From: Crotalaria pallida
Taxonomy: Eukaryota > Streptophyta > Magnoliopsida > Fabales > Fabaceae
Direction: 5' to 3'
NCBI GenBank assembly: GCA_037953625.1
Contig: CM075649.1
Coordinates: 94,927,290 to 94,991,289 of the forward strand
DNA length: 64,000 nt
Shown here: in pieces, positions 1 through 9,405 of the stretch
Position numbering within the stretch: position 1 is the first letter of the stretch
Layout of the letters: the number at the start of each line of letters is the position of its first letter
The notes under the pieces: generated by a model
The model's input: the letters and a program-made list of their open reading frames with translations, nothing else
Told to the model about the DNA's origin: nothing
The model's database searches: none
Position numbers and translations under genes: made by a program

Positions 1-835
1 CTCAAATCTGATTTTGAAGAATAAAGGCAACCCAACGAATTCGTTTCAGACCCGTTCAAAGCACAATCGGTCTGAACCGGTTGAAATCAATCGTACCATC
101 AACAATACAGCAGCAACGAGGACCGAGGAGACAAACCAGTCCATCACGACAACCTTACCGGCAAGGGTTTGATCTAAACCCACATTAGGAACCAAGAATG
201 CAAGGCGGAGACAGTGGCCGGCGAAGCACAGTAGCACCCAAAGAGCGGCGGTCCAGTGAAGAGAGAGACACGAGCACGGGAAAGAGAGAAGAGCGCTGCA
301 GCAACAACGGCGGTGGCTGGTTCGCGTCACGGTGGCGGTAGAAAGCTAGGAGTAGCGGTTTTCCGGCGTGAACAACGGCGGCAGAGGCTCCCATGGCGGC
401 GGCAGCAAGGGACAGAGGCGGAGGAACCAAAAATCACGGCCCCGATGAGAAGAGCGTCGCGATTCGCGACTGGGGGAGGGAGGACGCGATGATGGCGGTG
501 CTGGCTTCGAAGCCCGGGGGCGACAACAAGCAACGGCGGATCTGTGATTGGAGGGAGGACGTGGTGGCGACAATGGAGCTCGACGGGGACGAAGGCTATG
601 GTGGTGAACGGTGGCGGCGAGAACGCGACTCGAGGGAGGAGACGAGTCGAGATCGGAGGGATGACGCGGGTATGCACGCGCAGACCGGAATGGAGAGGAA
701 GCTGAAGGCAGCGACGACATTTTTGATGGCGGCGCCGGCGGTCCAGGGAGGAGAGAGAGAAAAGGGACGGGAATGGAGGAGAGAGACCGTGAGTTTGGCC
801 AAAAATTAGGGCCGGCTGGAAATTGGTCTTCTCCC
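1..835. other. GC-rich block, origin unknown
   Basis: This block is strongly GC-rich (many GCGGCGG and CCGCC runs), unlike the AT-rich sequence that follows from about 835. Long open frames exist on both strands (for example 393-809 + and 346-861 -), but they overlap, are low complexity (Pro/Ser/Arg-rich) and show no recognisable domain. I read them as by-products of base composition. The block resembles the GC-rich leader regions often seen at the transcribed end of plant LTRs or in 5' UTRs, but no TG..CA border, PBS or PPT is visible, so its identity is left open. Confidence 0.3.
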
Positions 836-860
836 CTTTTTTTTTGCTTTACTATTTTCA

Positions 861-880
861 TTATTATTATTATTATTATT
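861..880. repeat. (ATT)n microsatellite
   Basis: Uninterrupted TTA/ATT triplets directly after the GC-rich block. The following 881-1302 is AT-rich and I see nothing else in it. Confidence 0.8.
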
Positions 881-1302
881 GCTTAATAGAGAAACCAACA
901 CTCAAAATAAATTCTCATACCAACACATATAGGGTAAATCATAAGATTAGTTATTTGATATTACACACAAAATAATTTAATATTGGTATATATATAAATC
1001 AATGTAAAGTATAGAAAATATATTCTTCAAATAGAGTTCAAATAGGATAATTACTTTAAATGAATTTACTTTAAGATATATAAATAAAATAGTCAAATAG
1101 AAATAAGATAAGGTACTTTATGAAAATACCAACACTTTATTAATTACATATAAGAAGTAATCATTTAATTTGATAAAACTCAAAATTTATAATACAAAAG
1201 AAAATCGGGATGTTACAAGAGAAAGGAAGGCAACCATAAAAAAACGAAAGAAAGAAGATGAAGAGAAGTGTGTCTCTAAGAAAACATGATGAACGATTAT
1301 GA

Positions 1303-1621
1303 TTTAATCTAATAAAATATGATGGATGGCTAAGATTAATAGACACAAAACACACACTTAATGATGGATTTAAGAGAGAAATACCACATTAGGAGGGAAA
1401 ATGGGTGTTTTAGGAGGGAAATCTTTTTTGCCCTTCTACTTCTCCTATTTTATATTATGTTTTAATCTAATAAAATATGATGAATGACTAAGATTAAAAG
1501 ACACAAAACACACACTTAAGGATGGATTTAGGAGAGAAATACAACATTAGGAGGGAAAATGGGTGTTTTAGGAGGGAAATCTTTTTTGCCCTTCTACTTC
1601 TCCTATTTTATATTATGTTGA
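1303..1621 (-). repeat. Two direct copies of a 159-bp Helitron-5'-end-like repeat
   Basis: Two units of about 159 bp (1303-1461 and 1462-1621) lie head to tail and differ at a handful of bases. Each ends on the plus strand with an AGGAGGGAAA-containing stretch and CTCCTATTTTATATTATGTT. A third, more diverged copy ends at 9373. Read on the minus strand, the 1621 and 9373 copies start TCAACATAATATAAAATAGG and directly follow CTAA or CTAG. This fits Helitron 5' ends (5'-TC) abutting Helitron 3' ends (CTRR-3'). The terminus interpretation is inference; the repeats themselves are seen directly. Confidence 0.6.
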
Positions 1622-2115
1622 TTAGTAAAATTGCCCGTGTGATGCACGAGTTTTAATTGTTTTTTCTATACATTGGTTTGGGTATAGATTTTGAAAATGT
1701 GTTTTTTAAAAGATAAATTAATATGCCTTTTTTTTTATAGAAGATGACTGACTTGCATTTTATTTGAGTAATAATATCATTGTAAGCAACTTATAATTAA
1801 ACTTTAGCATGTTAATAAAAAATCTTTACATTAATAATTCTTCAAATAAATATTTTTCATAAAATAGCTAGACACAAAATAATCGCAAGAAATGTTCAAA
1901 TATAAGAAAAGAAAAAAAAAGCATCTTCTTCAATATTTATGGCTTTCTTAATGTTCATCAAACATACAATATAATGTCACATTTTCGAGACCTACTAATC
2001 ATGACATCATTATCATCATCTATATCAACTTGATCATGATTAAAGGTAAATGAAGTTGGTTCCTCATGTTTACTACTAACAAAAACATCATATTCAGACT
2101 TAGCACTTTCCATCA

Positions 2116-2550
2116 TCATTCTCCCTGAAAATTTGGCATATTTCCATTTCCACCATCATCAACAACTTCATTCTGATCATTAACAGTATTTTTTATTTTA
2201 GAGGGAATGATATGGGAAATTGTTCGCGATGTACCTAATCCACAAAGAACACGCAATGATCTTGATAGATTTGAGACTGTTGGTATTGATACAACATCAC
2301 AATTTCCAATAGCATCCAACAACCGCTCCAGATTTTCATGACTTATTCTATCTTCATTGTCACTAAAAAAGTATGTCCACTGCTTTTCAGCCCCTTGGAA
2401 TTGTGCATAAGCCATTGTGTTCACTAAGATGGTAGCTCGCTCATAATTATGTTGAGTTATAGCTTGAATCACCAATTCAAAAAAGAAGAGAAGGTGAGGA
2501 ATTTCTCCAACTTCCAGAATCATGTCAAATGCATGCTCCAATAAATGACA
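2116..2550 (-). pseudogene. Last exon of an unrecognised host gene, probable captured fragment
   Basis: An open minus-strand stretch of about 144 codons follows a good splice acceptor (TTTTGATGCAG at about 2551-2561) and ends in a stop at 2116. The protein is leucine-rich and looks helical, with phrases such as FDMILEVGEIPHL and LLDAIGNCDVVSIPTVSNL, then a polar tail (VVDDGGNGNMPNFQGE). Composition and splice context look like a real plant gene end and not retroelement coding. I do not recognise the family. No upstream exons were found in the correct place, so it appears to be an isolated 3' exon, consistent with capture by the surrounding Helitron-like element or with decay in situ. Confidence 0.5.
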
Positions 2551-3170
2551 CTGCATCAAAACCAAAATATGCAAACACATTCACTGTTTAGAAAATATAT
2601 ATACACCAGTATGTAGGCACTTTTTGTGGTTCTGTCAGCTAACTGCTACAGCTATTATATTATAATAATAATACAAAGAAAAGTTTGCAGCTGAATCTAA
2701 TGATTCTGAAAATCATCCAACAATTGTTATTGGGTTTCATTCTAAAGTGTAAAGCAAAAGCAATAACAAATAATAAAGGTCCCTGTAAAGATCAAGGCAA
2801 AATCTATTAAATAAGAATTTTTTGCTGAATTGTGATATGAGCTTGTGAATCATATACTGGCACACAGCAAAAAATAATTTATAAAAATTGTGTCAATGTC
2901 AATTGAAGATTTCTACTTGAGTCTCAAAATTGATTGCCGCTCATTCTCAATCTCTTACTGTTGTAAGTGAAAATCACATGAATAGAACCAATAGTATAAG
3001 CAAGAAAATCCAAACAAAACAAAACAAAACTAAAGTAAAAATCTTTCTAGAAAGCTATTAGAAAATCACAAAAGAACTAAAGAACTGCAACATCATAACA
3101 AACACAATGTCCAAAGACTATTTTTCCCTTGGCAGCATCAGCAGCCTTAGTCATCAGGTAGTAACTATAG

Positions 3171-3222
3171 GTGACAGTGACGGCGATGGTGACGGTAACG
3201 GTGACGGTGGCAGTGACGGTGG
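3171..3222. repeat. GGTGACGGT-type minisatellite
   Basis: Imperfect 6-bp tandem repeats of GTGACG/GTGGCA type, about eight units. They create the His/Arg-rich reading frame seen on the minus strand at 3165-3401, which I do not regard as coding. Confidence 0.7.
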
Positions 3223-4338
3223 ATAATTGTCATTGCTACTTCAAAAGGGAAAATGATTTTTTTCTCTTGTTTTTCATGTGTCTTTGAAGGTTGAAGCATG
3301 ATGAAGGAAGGTGAGTGATTGTGTGTTGGTTGCTCTGCTTTTTTAGCTCCATTTTTGTATTTACATTTGGGTTTGTTTTTTCTTTTTAGATTTTTTCTCA
3401 TGGATTTACATAAAGGACTTTGTAGATTGAGGCCTTGCTACACCATTCAGAATAAGAAAAGTTCCTAATGCATGCCAACTACTTGACAAAATGCCCTTAT
3501 ATTTTCGAAAGGTATTGTACTCTTTATTTTTCCATTTCAGATTTCAAACAAATTAATTCAAGTTTTTAAAGTTGTGTTTTCTTAGGAACTTTTGGTTAAC
3601 AAGTGCACCTTGACGAAGTTTTATTTTGAAGGTACATTTTCCACTTCATTGGATTAGTATATAGTTTTTTTAAATTAATTATATGGAAAATAAGTATACC
3701 ATCAGGATGTGTTGTTTTTGAGCTCGAGGGAGTAATGTCTATGCTCTGTGAAAATTAGTATTCAGTGCATAGGACCTGAAAAGAAAGGAAAAATATCAGT
3801 AAAGCCCCGATGAAATCATACATTCACTTGCCCTCGTAACTTATTATTTTTTAATAGTAATAATAAAATTTTATCAGATAAAAAAAGAATAGTACAAAAG
3901 ATAAGGATAAAACATCCTCACAATAAAACATAGAGAAACAACTAAGGAACTAGGTGCAAAGTTTTGATCTTGCCCTATTATATTCTATTATTAGATTTCC
4001 TATAATTGAAGAGCATGAAGTTAAAGACTTAAAATTATGAATAGGTATGTGAATAGTTTGCATTAGATATCTATATGTTTTCTTTTTTGTTGATCCTTTC
4101 AAGTTTCAACTAAGAAAAGAAAGAAGTTTATCAATTTTGTTAACAACCGGACTGTTATGGAAACATGCATTCTTTATATTGAAATTTGGATGCTCAAAAG
4201 GCTTCATTGTGGATATTGCATTTTTTATATGAATTATTCATGCTCCCTTCCAGAGGACATAATGTCATATCCATAGTTCCATTGTGTTTGTAGGAATTTC
4301 TAGCTGCAATTACTAATTATCGTTTTTCTTTTCTCCTT

Positions 4339-5236
4339 TTGGATTCGGTTGATGACTCTAGAATGCTCTATCGGCTGCTCATGCTAGATCAAATGTTATC
4401 AGTGCTCATGATGCGTTCAGGGAAACTAAAGCAAATGGTGATATTTCTTTTGGAAACCAAAATGTTACAGATGGAGAGGATATTGCCTCGGATTGGACCG
4501 GTAAAAATGCATAAAAAAAGCAAATTTGTCTCACAAGCTTGCTGACCTAGATAAACATTCTCGGTCTTTGTTATCATCAAAGGTTAGCTCATGGCAAATA
4601 TTGGCTTACCGACTATCATTTAGAATCTTCCTATTCTTCAAGTTAAAGCATTGTGGAGCTATAATATATGCTTTTGGAAGATGCATATTCCTCATTTCAT
4701 TTAACTTTATTCACATTGCAGGTTAAAGGCATTTTCAAGGATTTGTAGGAAAATGAGGCTCGACTCTGTTCTTAAATTAGTGATATTCAAGGTCAGGGGT
4801 TTGGGAAGAAAGCTGGTCTGTCAATGTTGTGTCTAGAGAATATTTTTGGGAGAAAAGGTATGTGAATAGTTGTCCAATTGCTACAAGAATTGTGAATCAA
4901 ATGGTTGTTTTCTGATTTTTTCAACTGTGTTGAATTGTTAGATGATGTGCATTTCCTATAATACTGCCCTTGCCATCACTTAAATGTGTTTTCAAATATT
5001 TATAATGTGCCGAGAAAATATATGCATAAATGGGATGTCTGAACTTTGTATTCCTTATCAAATGTGAGCTGCAATGAGTGTCAGTGCTTTATTTGCTTTC
5101 AAAGAAATAATGTCATTGTGTTTTTAAAAATCTAATTCTTTCTCAAATTACGGTTTTTTTCCATATGCAGATATGTGACATGGTTATTCCAATAGATGGA
5201 GACAGATAAATACCACTCTCATTGTTCCAAAGCTAG
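4339..5236 (+). pseudogene. Multi-exon gene fragment with stops and a frameshift
   Basis: At least three exon-like islands in order. Exon 1 ends at 4582 (AAG before GTTAGC). An intron at 4583-4721 ends TTCACATTGCAG. Exon 2 is 4722-4857 before GTATGT. Exon 3 is about 5170-5236 after TATGCAG and before GTAAAA. Exon 1 holds coding-like text including NLSHKLADLDKHSRSLLSSK, and exon 2 continues in phase with VKGIFKDL. Exon 1 carries a TAA and a frameshift around 4510-4520 and exon 2 carries TAG and TAA in frame, so it cannot encode the ancestral protein. I do not recognise the family. It lies inside the candidate Helitron, on the opposite strand from the 2116-2550 exon, so two different source genes are likely. 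Confidence 0.5.
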
Positions 5237-5816
5237 GTAAAACCACTTTTTAGGCTGATCAAGATATGCACATTATGCTTTTAGTTCTGAAAGCATCTTC
5301 TTTTATGAATATTGTCTTGCTTTCTAAATTTAAATGCTCAAATTTCTGTTCTCTTTGATTAACATTTTACATTTTCCTGTATCAACTACTAACTTTGGAC
5401 CTGGAGCTTTGTTAGTATGAGGTTATGAATTGGATAAAATGATTCATTAGTTGAGTCAGAAAGTAATTTTGAATGAGTACTTTCTTTTTGTACTTAATTC
5501 TTTGTGAAATTAAAGTGAAAGGGATTTTGACTAAGCATGCATGGTTTATGTTTGAACCTAACCATTCTATAATGAGCTTGGTTTCACCTACTGCTTTGGT
5601 TTAGATAACTATATATTCTTTCTAACATTTTATGGGGCTTCTATTTTGTCAGGCTTAATGGAAAATTTTAATCAAAGAAACTCCATAGAATGTGACTTTG
5701 GGGTCAAGAGACCTTTGGGAAGGTGATAAAGTCCAATTTTCAGTTTTGTGTATATAGATTTATAGATATGGGTTGAAATCATGAATAGAGGTGTTTGAAA
5801 TTTGTTTCAACTATAG

Positions 5817-5898
5817 GTGCAAAAGTGATGTCTTATTTCAATGTGTTTTGTCCGAGAATGATATACAGGATTCTTAGTTAGGTTGATTGCACTTGCAT
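5817..5898 (-). pseudogene. Copia RNase H fragment (remnant of Sirevirus H)
   Basis: The minus strand encodes a short run with SAINLTKNPVYHSRTKHIEI, matching the RNase H end of the two Sirevirus pol genes in this window. It is about 27 codons long and stops abruptly at 5898 where LTR G starts. Position and orientation fit the internal part of a minus-strand element whose partial 5' LTR is H (7757-8818), most of the interior having been lost. Confidence 0.75.
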
Positions 5899-7016
5899 TG
5901 TTGAATCAAAGAGGTTTTGATGAAGACAAATATATCATGAGATCGGTTCTCGGCCAAGGTTTTGATGAAGACAAATGAATAAGCTCGTTGGTCTGATGAT
6001 GCTCGGTTCTCGGACGTTGATGAAGCCGAATGAATCAGCTCAATATGCTCGGTCCGTCTATTACTTTGATGAGCTCAGTTCTCGGCCAGGGCTATTGACA
6101 AATCAGTTTGGAATGCTATGAAGTATCTCGGATCTCGGCCATCGACGGAGACAAAGGAATCCGATCACTGGGATGAAAAGAGTCAAAATTCCTAAGTGAG
6201 CTCGGTGCTCTCGGCACTCTGCTCGGAAGGCTAAAGATCAGATTGGTGTGTTGATGAGGTCAGAGTAAATCAATTTAAGCTCAGGCGTGCTCGGAAGTGA
6301 TCAATCCAAGTTATCGCTCATAGCAAAACAGTCGGTCAAAAGATCAGCTCGACAAGCTCAGCTCAGATCCGCCATTCAAGTTCCCTAGCTCAGACAGATG
6401 TCAAGCTCGGCAACACTGTTCATTTTCTTCAACAATCAACAGTACGGCGCCGCTAGCACCTCTTCATTTTTGTACTGGTTTTATCGTACTGAGTGTGACT
6501 GGCAATTTTGTTTTTATCTCAAAGCGCCTATCTGTCACCAAGGTTGAGTTTCAAATTGGAATTTTAAAATCAGCAGTGAAAAGGGTCTGTTTTTGGAACG
6601 TTGCTAAGAAGTGGAAACGGCTGGAACTATCCTCTGAAAAAGGACATACGTGTCTCTGAACGTTGCAGTAAATTGGATATTTTCTGGAATATCCTTTGGA
6701 AAGGGCAAGTCGTGTCACAAGATATTTTCCTCTTTTTCGTGCCTCCTGTGTGCTGGAATCATTACAAAAGGACTGGTTTTTCTTCTCCAAACATAGAAGA
6801 GCAATACACAGAGAAACACATGAAATAAAAGAAGAAAAACACAAAACAGAGAACGATAAGAGCAAGAGAGAGAAACTGTTACATTTTGAAGCTTCAATCG
6901 TTCTTTGCCAATCTCTTTCTCAACCGAATACTCATTTGGCTTTCAAACTTTCAGAATCACTTTCATTTGAGTTTCGGGGTGGAGCCATCATTTTTCTAAG
7001 TTTGCTGTACTTAAGT

Positions 7017-7253
7017 CTTGGAAGGTTTCCAAGCTAGCCTAAGAGGTACTTAGGTGAATTGAAGTCTTGAGAGGTTCTCAAGTAGTGAAAGTCTTGGAAG
7101 GTTTCCAAGCTAGCCTAAGAGGTTCTTAGGTGAAGTGAAGTCTTAGGAGGTTCCTGAGCAGAATTCCAAAGAGGTTCTTTGGCGCAAGTCCTTGAAGGTT
7201 TCAAGGCATCTTGAAGGTTTCAAGATCTGTGAAGTCCGAAGAGGTTCTTCGGC
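7017..7253 (+). repeat. Array of ten 17-nt hairpins with GGT loop
   Basis: Ten 17-nt inverted repeats start at 7017, 7038, 7066, 7094, 7115, 7143, 7167, 7191, 7210 and 7237. Examples are CTTGGAAGGTTTCCAAG, CCAAAGAGGTTCTTTGG, CCTTGAAGGTTTCAAGG and CCGAAGAGGTTCTTCGG. Each has two 7-nt arms around GGT. All arms pair fully except 7038 (one mismatch at the loop) and 7143 (one G-T pair). Arms differ between copies but remain complementary. An eleventh, CTCACAAGGTTTGTGAG, is at 7403-7419. Strong evidence for a repeated structure; function unknown. Confidence 0.85.
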
Positions 7254-7276
7254 CATCAGTTCAAGTCGGGGTAGAA

Positions 7277-7301
7277 TTCAAGAGTTTGGTACACTCTTGA
7301 A
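7277..7301 (+). other. Conserved stem-loop with TTGGTAC loop (LTR G)
   Basis: Nine-base arms TTCAAGAGT and ACTCTTGAA flank the loop TTGGTAC. It is preceded by GGGGTAGAA and followed by GGGTTAGGTTGAG. The same loop with stems of 8 or 9 bp occurs in the LTRs of A and B at the corresponding place. Confidence 0.8.
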
Positions 7302-7756
7302 AGGGTTAGGTTGAGTGAGGTTCACTTGTAATTCCTGTTGTATTCTGATTGAATTGATTGAGTAAAGGCTCCCAAAAGGTTTTAGGGGGGGACTGGATGT
7401 AGCTCACAAGGTTTGTGAGTGAACCAGTATAAATCTCGGTGTCTCTTATGTCTTCTTTACTGCTTTCAGTTTTTATTCCGAGCATTTTAATCGGCTTTGC
7501 TAAACTTTATTTTTGCTCGGATAGTGCTAGCTCTTTTCCGCTGCAAATCTGATCTTTGTGTGGCGCAGCTCGGATAATCGGTGGTCGGCCTAGATAACCG
7601 ATTATCAGAATCTGCTCGGCCCAAAGTCAGCATTTTTATTTTAACTGCAAGCATTATCCGACCGATTTCAGTTATATCCGAAAATTTAGTACTATCGCTT
7701 CCAACTACTATTCACCCCCTCTAGTAGATTGTTAGGCCAATTGTTGGTTTCCAACA

Positions 7757-8818
7757 CCTTAGACTCGTCCCTCCAAAGAACCTCTTTGGAACTTGTGTCT
7801 TCGCAAACAATTCCTCGAACCATAGGGAACCTTGTGCTTGAAGAAACCTTCAATTCCACTTGAAACTTTCAAGTGTTTGGCTTGATGAAAACCTTTCACC
7901 AAGTGCATTTGTCAACGTCGTTTGTTGTTGGCACTTTGCACTTCGTTGTGCGGATGAACAACTCCAATGAAGAGCAATGGTCTTTGCACCTTTTTGTGCA
8001 GATAAGCAACTTACTTAAGAACACTAACTATTAAATCAGAATCTAGAAGAATAAGAATGAATGCAAGTGTAATAAAAGTGGGTATTTGAAAGTTTAAGAT
8101 CAACACTTGAATAGTTCTTCAATTATGTGTGAAAATGTTGAAGAATAATGAAGAACTCTTTCACTTTTCTGTATGAAAATGTTAGAACAGATGCCAAAAC
8201 GTTTTCTCAGTGTTGTGTCCGTTGCAAAACAGTTTTTGGAAGTTTATATAAGTGTTTGGACATGAAACGACTACTTTTTAGAATATTTTAACTGTCAGTA
8301 TCCGGATATCCTGGAGGGTTCCGGATACCACGATTTAAAATTCAAAACACTGCTGTTTTTTAACACGAGGTATCCGGATACTTTCCAAAGTATCCGGAAA
8401 CTTCGGTACAGAATATCCAAATACTTTATTTTTACTTATAAAAACTTATGTTTATATTTTTAAATCATTTTCTTCACGTCCAAAACACTTTAATTTATTA
8501 GAAAAACATTTTCAAATTATTTTCTCAATATTTTTCTTATATTTATAAAATCACATATTTTCTTTTAATTTTGAAAAGCACCCACTTTGATTTTACTTAG
8601 CATGCAAAATATTTTCTTTTAGATTATGATTAGTTTCATTCTAACTTAGACTATATAATAATATGCACCTAGGGGACTTAATAAAGAATAAATAATACAT
8701 ACATTACATTACAATACAATAAGAACCCCTTTGTTGACTTTGTTGAGCCTTAAGTTGAGTTGTGGACTTTTGCCTTGACTTGCACTTTGTAATCATCAAA
8801 ACTACCTATGCTTAGGCA
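7757..8818 (-). mobile_element. Truncated Sirevirus LTR H
   Basis: Minus-strand LTR whose 5' end is at 8818 (TGCCTAAGCATAGG, then GTTTTGATGATTAC). Its 3' end is lost at the junction with LTR G. It contains a 17-nt hairpin at 7773-7789 (CCAAAGAACCTCTTTGG) and another at 7858-7874, a TATATAA box read on the minus strand near 8243-8250, and TATCCGGATA-type palindromes at about 8299-8410 just upstream of that box. With the RNase H fragment at 5817-5898 it forms the remains of one minus-strand Sirevirus. Confidence 0.65.
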
Positions 8819-9373
8819 TTTTCTCAACACCACCACCATCTTTAAACCTTGTGGCCCTCAAACAACCGCACCACCACCATCCTCTAAGTGTTTGGTAATC
8901 AAAGAGAAGGCTTGGGTGTATGGGGTTTGGAGATACATTGATAAGCTACATGCTTTACGATGGTATTGTGTTATGAGAATGAAGCAAATGAGAGAAGAAG
9001 GAAGTGAGAGAATGGAAAAAGAAAGAGAAGAAGCGATACAAAGAATGAAAAGGGAAAATGAGAAAATAGACTTTGAAGCTATGATATTGAGAAGAAATGT
9101 AAAAAAGAAATGAATGAAAAGAGCTTAACCAAAAATGAAAGAAAGAAGATTAAGGGATTTTTGCTTCTAAGAGAAGCTAGTTAAGAATAATAATAATTTA
9201 GATGACTTTCCACACACAAAGAAAGAACAGTTATGATTTGATCTTAAAAAATCATTAATGGCTCTGGTGAAAAGACACGACATACACTATTAATGGATGT
9301 ACTTAGGAGAGAAATACATGTTTAGGAGGGAAATGGATGGAGTTTCAACTTCTCCTATTTTATATTATGTTGA

Positions 9374-9405
9374 CTAGGTCCTAAGCCCGTGCAATGCATG
9401 GGAGA
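9374..9405 (-). mobile_element. Second Helitron-like 3' terminus
   Basis: Read on the minus strand, CCCATG, a short loop and CACGGG form an imperfect hairpin followed by CTTAGGAC and CTAG. It directly abuts the TC start of the element ending at 9373, a head-to-tail arrangement. The body of this second element would extend to the right and I could not find its other end. Confidence 0.4.

Larger units (their letters stand above)
5899..7756 (+). mobile_element. Sirevirus LTR G (isolated LTR)
   Basis: The 1858-bp segment starts TGTTGAATCAAAG, has GTTTTGATGAAGAC near its 5' end, and ends TTGGTTTCCAACA after a CACCCCCTCTAG stretch. These are the marks shared with LTRs A and B. It also holds GGGGGACTGGATGTAGC followed by GTGAACCAGTATAAATC, again shared. 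No PBS follows, and the bordering 5-mers (TGCAT and CCTTA) do not match, so it is not a clean solo LTR. It sits between two pieces of element H. The 5' half is full of CTCGG/TCTCGG words, and 7573-7606 holds an inverted repeat GATAATCGGT/ACCGATTATC. Confidence 0.8.
1622..9373 (-). mobile_element. Candidate gene-capturing Helitron
   Basis: On the minus strand the segment begins at 9373 with TCAACATAATATAAAATAGG. It ends at 1622 with a short hairpin (CTCGTG, loop, CACGGG), about 8 nt, then CTAA. A 5'-TC start and a hairpin followed by CTRR is the Helitron terminus pattern. Between the ends lie gene fragments on both strands (2116-2550 and 4339-5236), Sirevirus remnants (5817-8818) and an unrecognised open stretch at 8830-9113. 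No Rep/helicase sequence is visible, so it would be non-autonomous. Unlabelled stretches 2551-4338 and 5237-5816 are AT-rich and intron-like. Termini are short and degenerate, so this is a hypothesis. Confidence 0.4.

Noticed and set aside
346..861. 171-residue minus-strand frame (and overlapping 393-809 plus frame) in the GC-rich block
   Set aside because: Frames on both strands are open because of GC-rich composition. Low-complexity Pro/Ser/Arg content, no domain and no splice or start context.
5899..7756. LTR G as a clean solo LTR
   Set aside because: The flanking 5-mers TGCAT and CCTTA do not match and both sides are fragments of element H, so a rearrangement is more likely.
8808..9113. 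101-residue plus-strand frame as a gene
   Set aside because: N-terminal part overlaps the end of LTR H and the C-terminal part is Lys/Glu/Arg-rich low complexity. No homologous family recognised and no splice support. Left within the Helitron entry.
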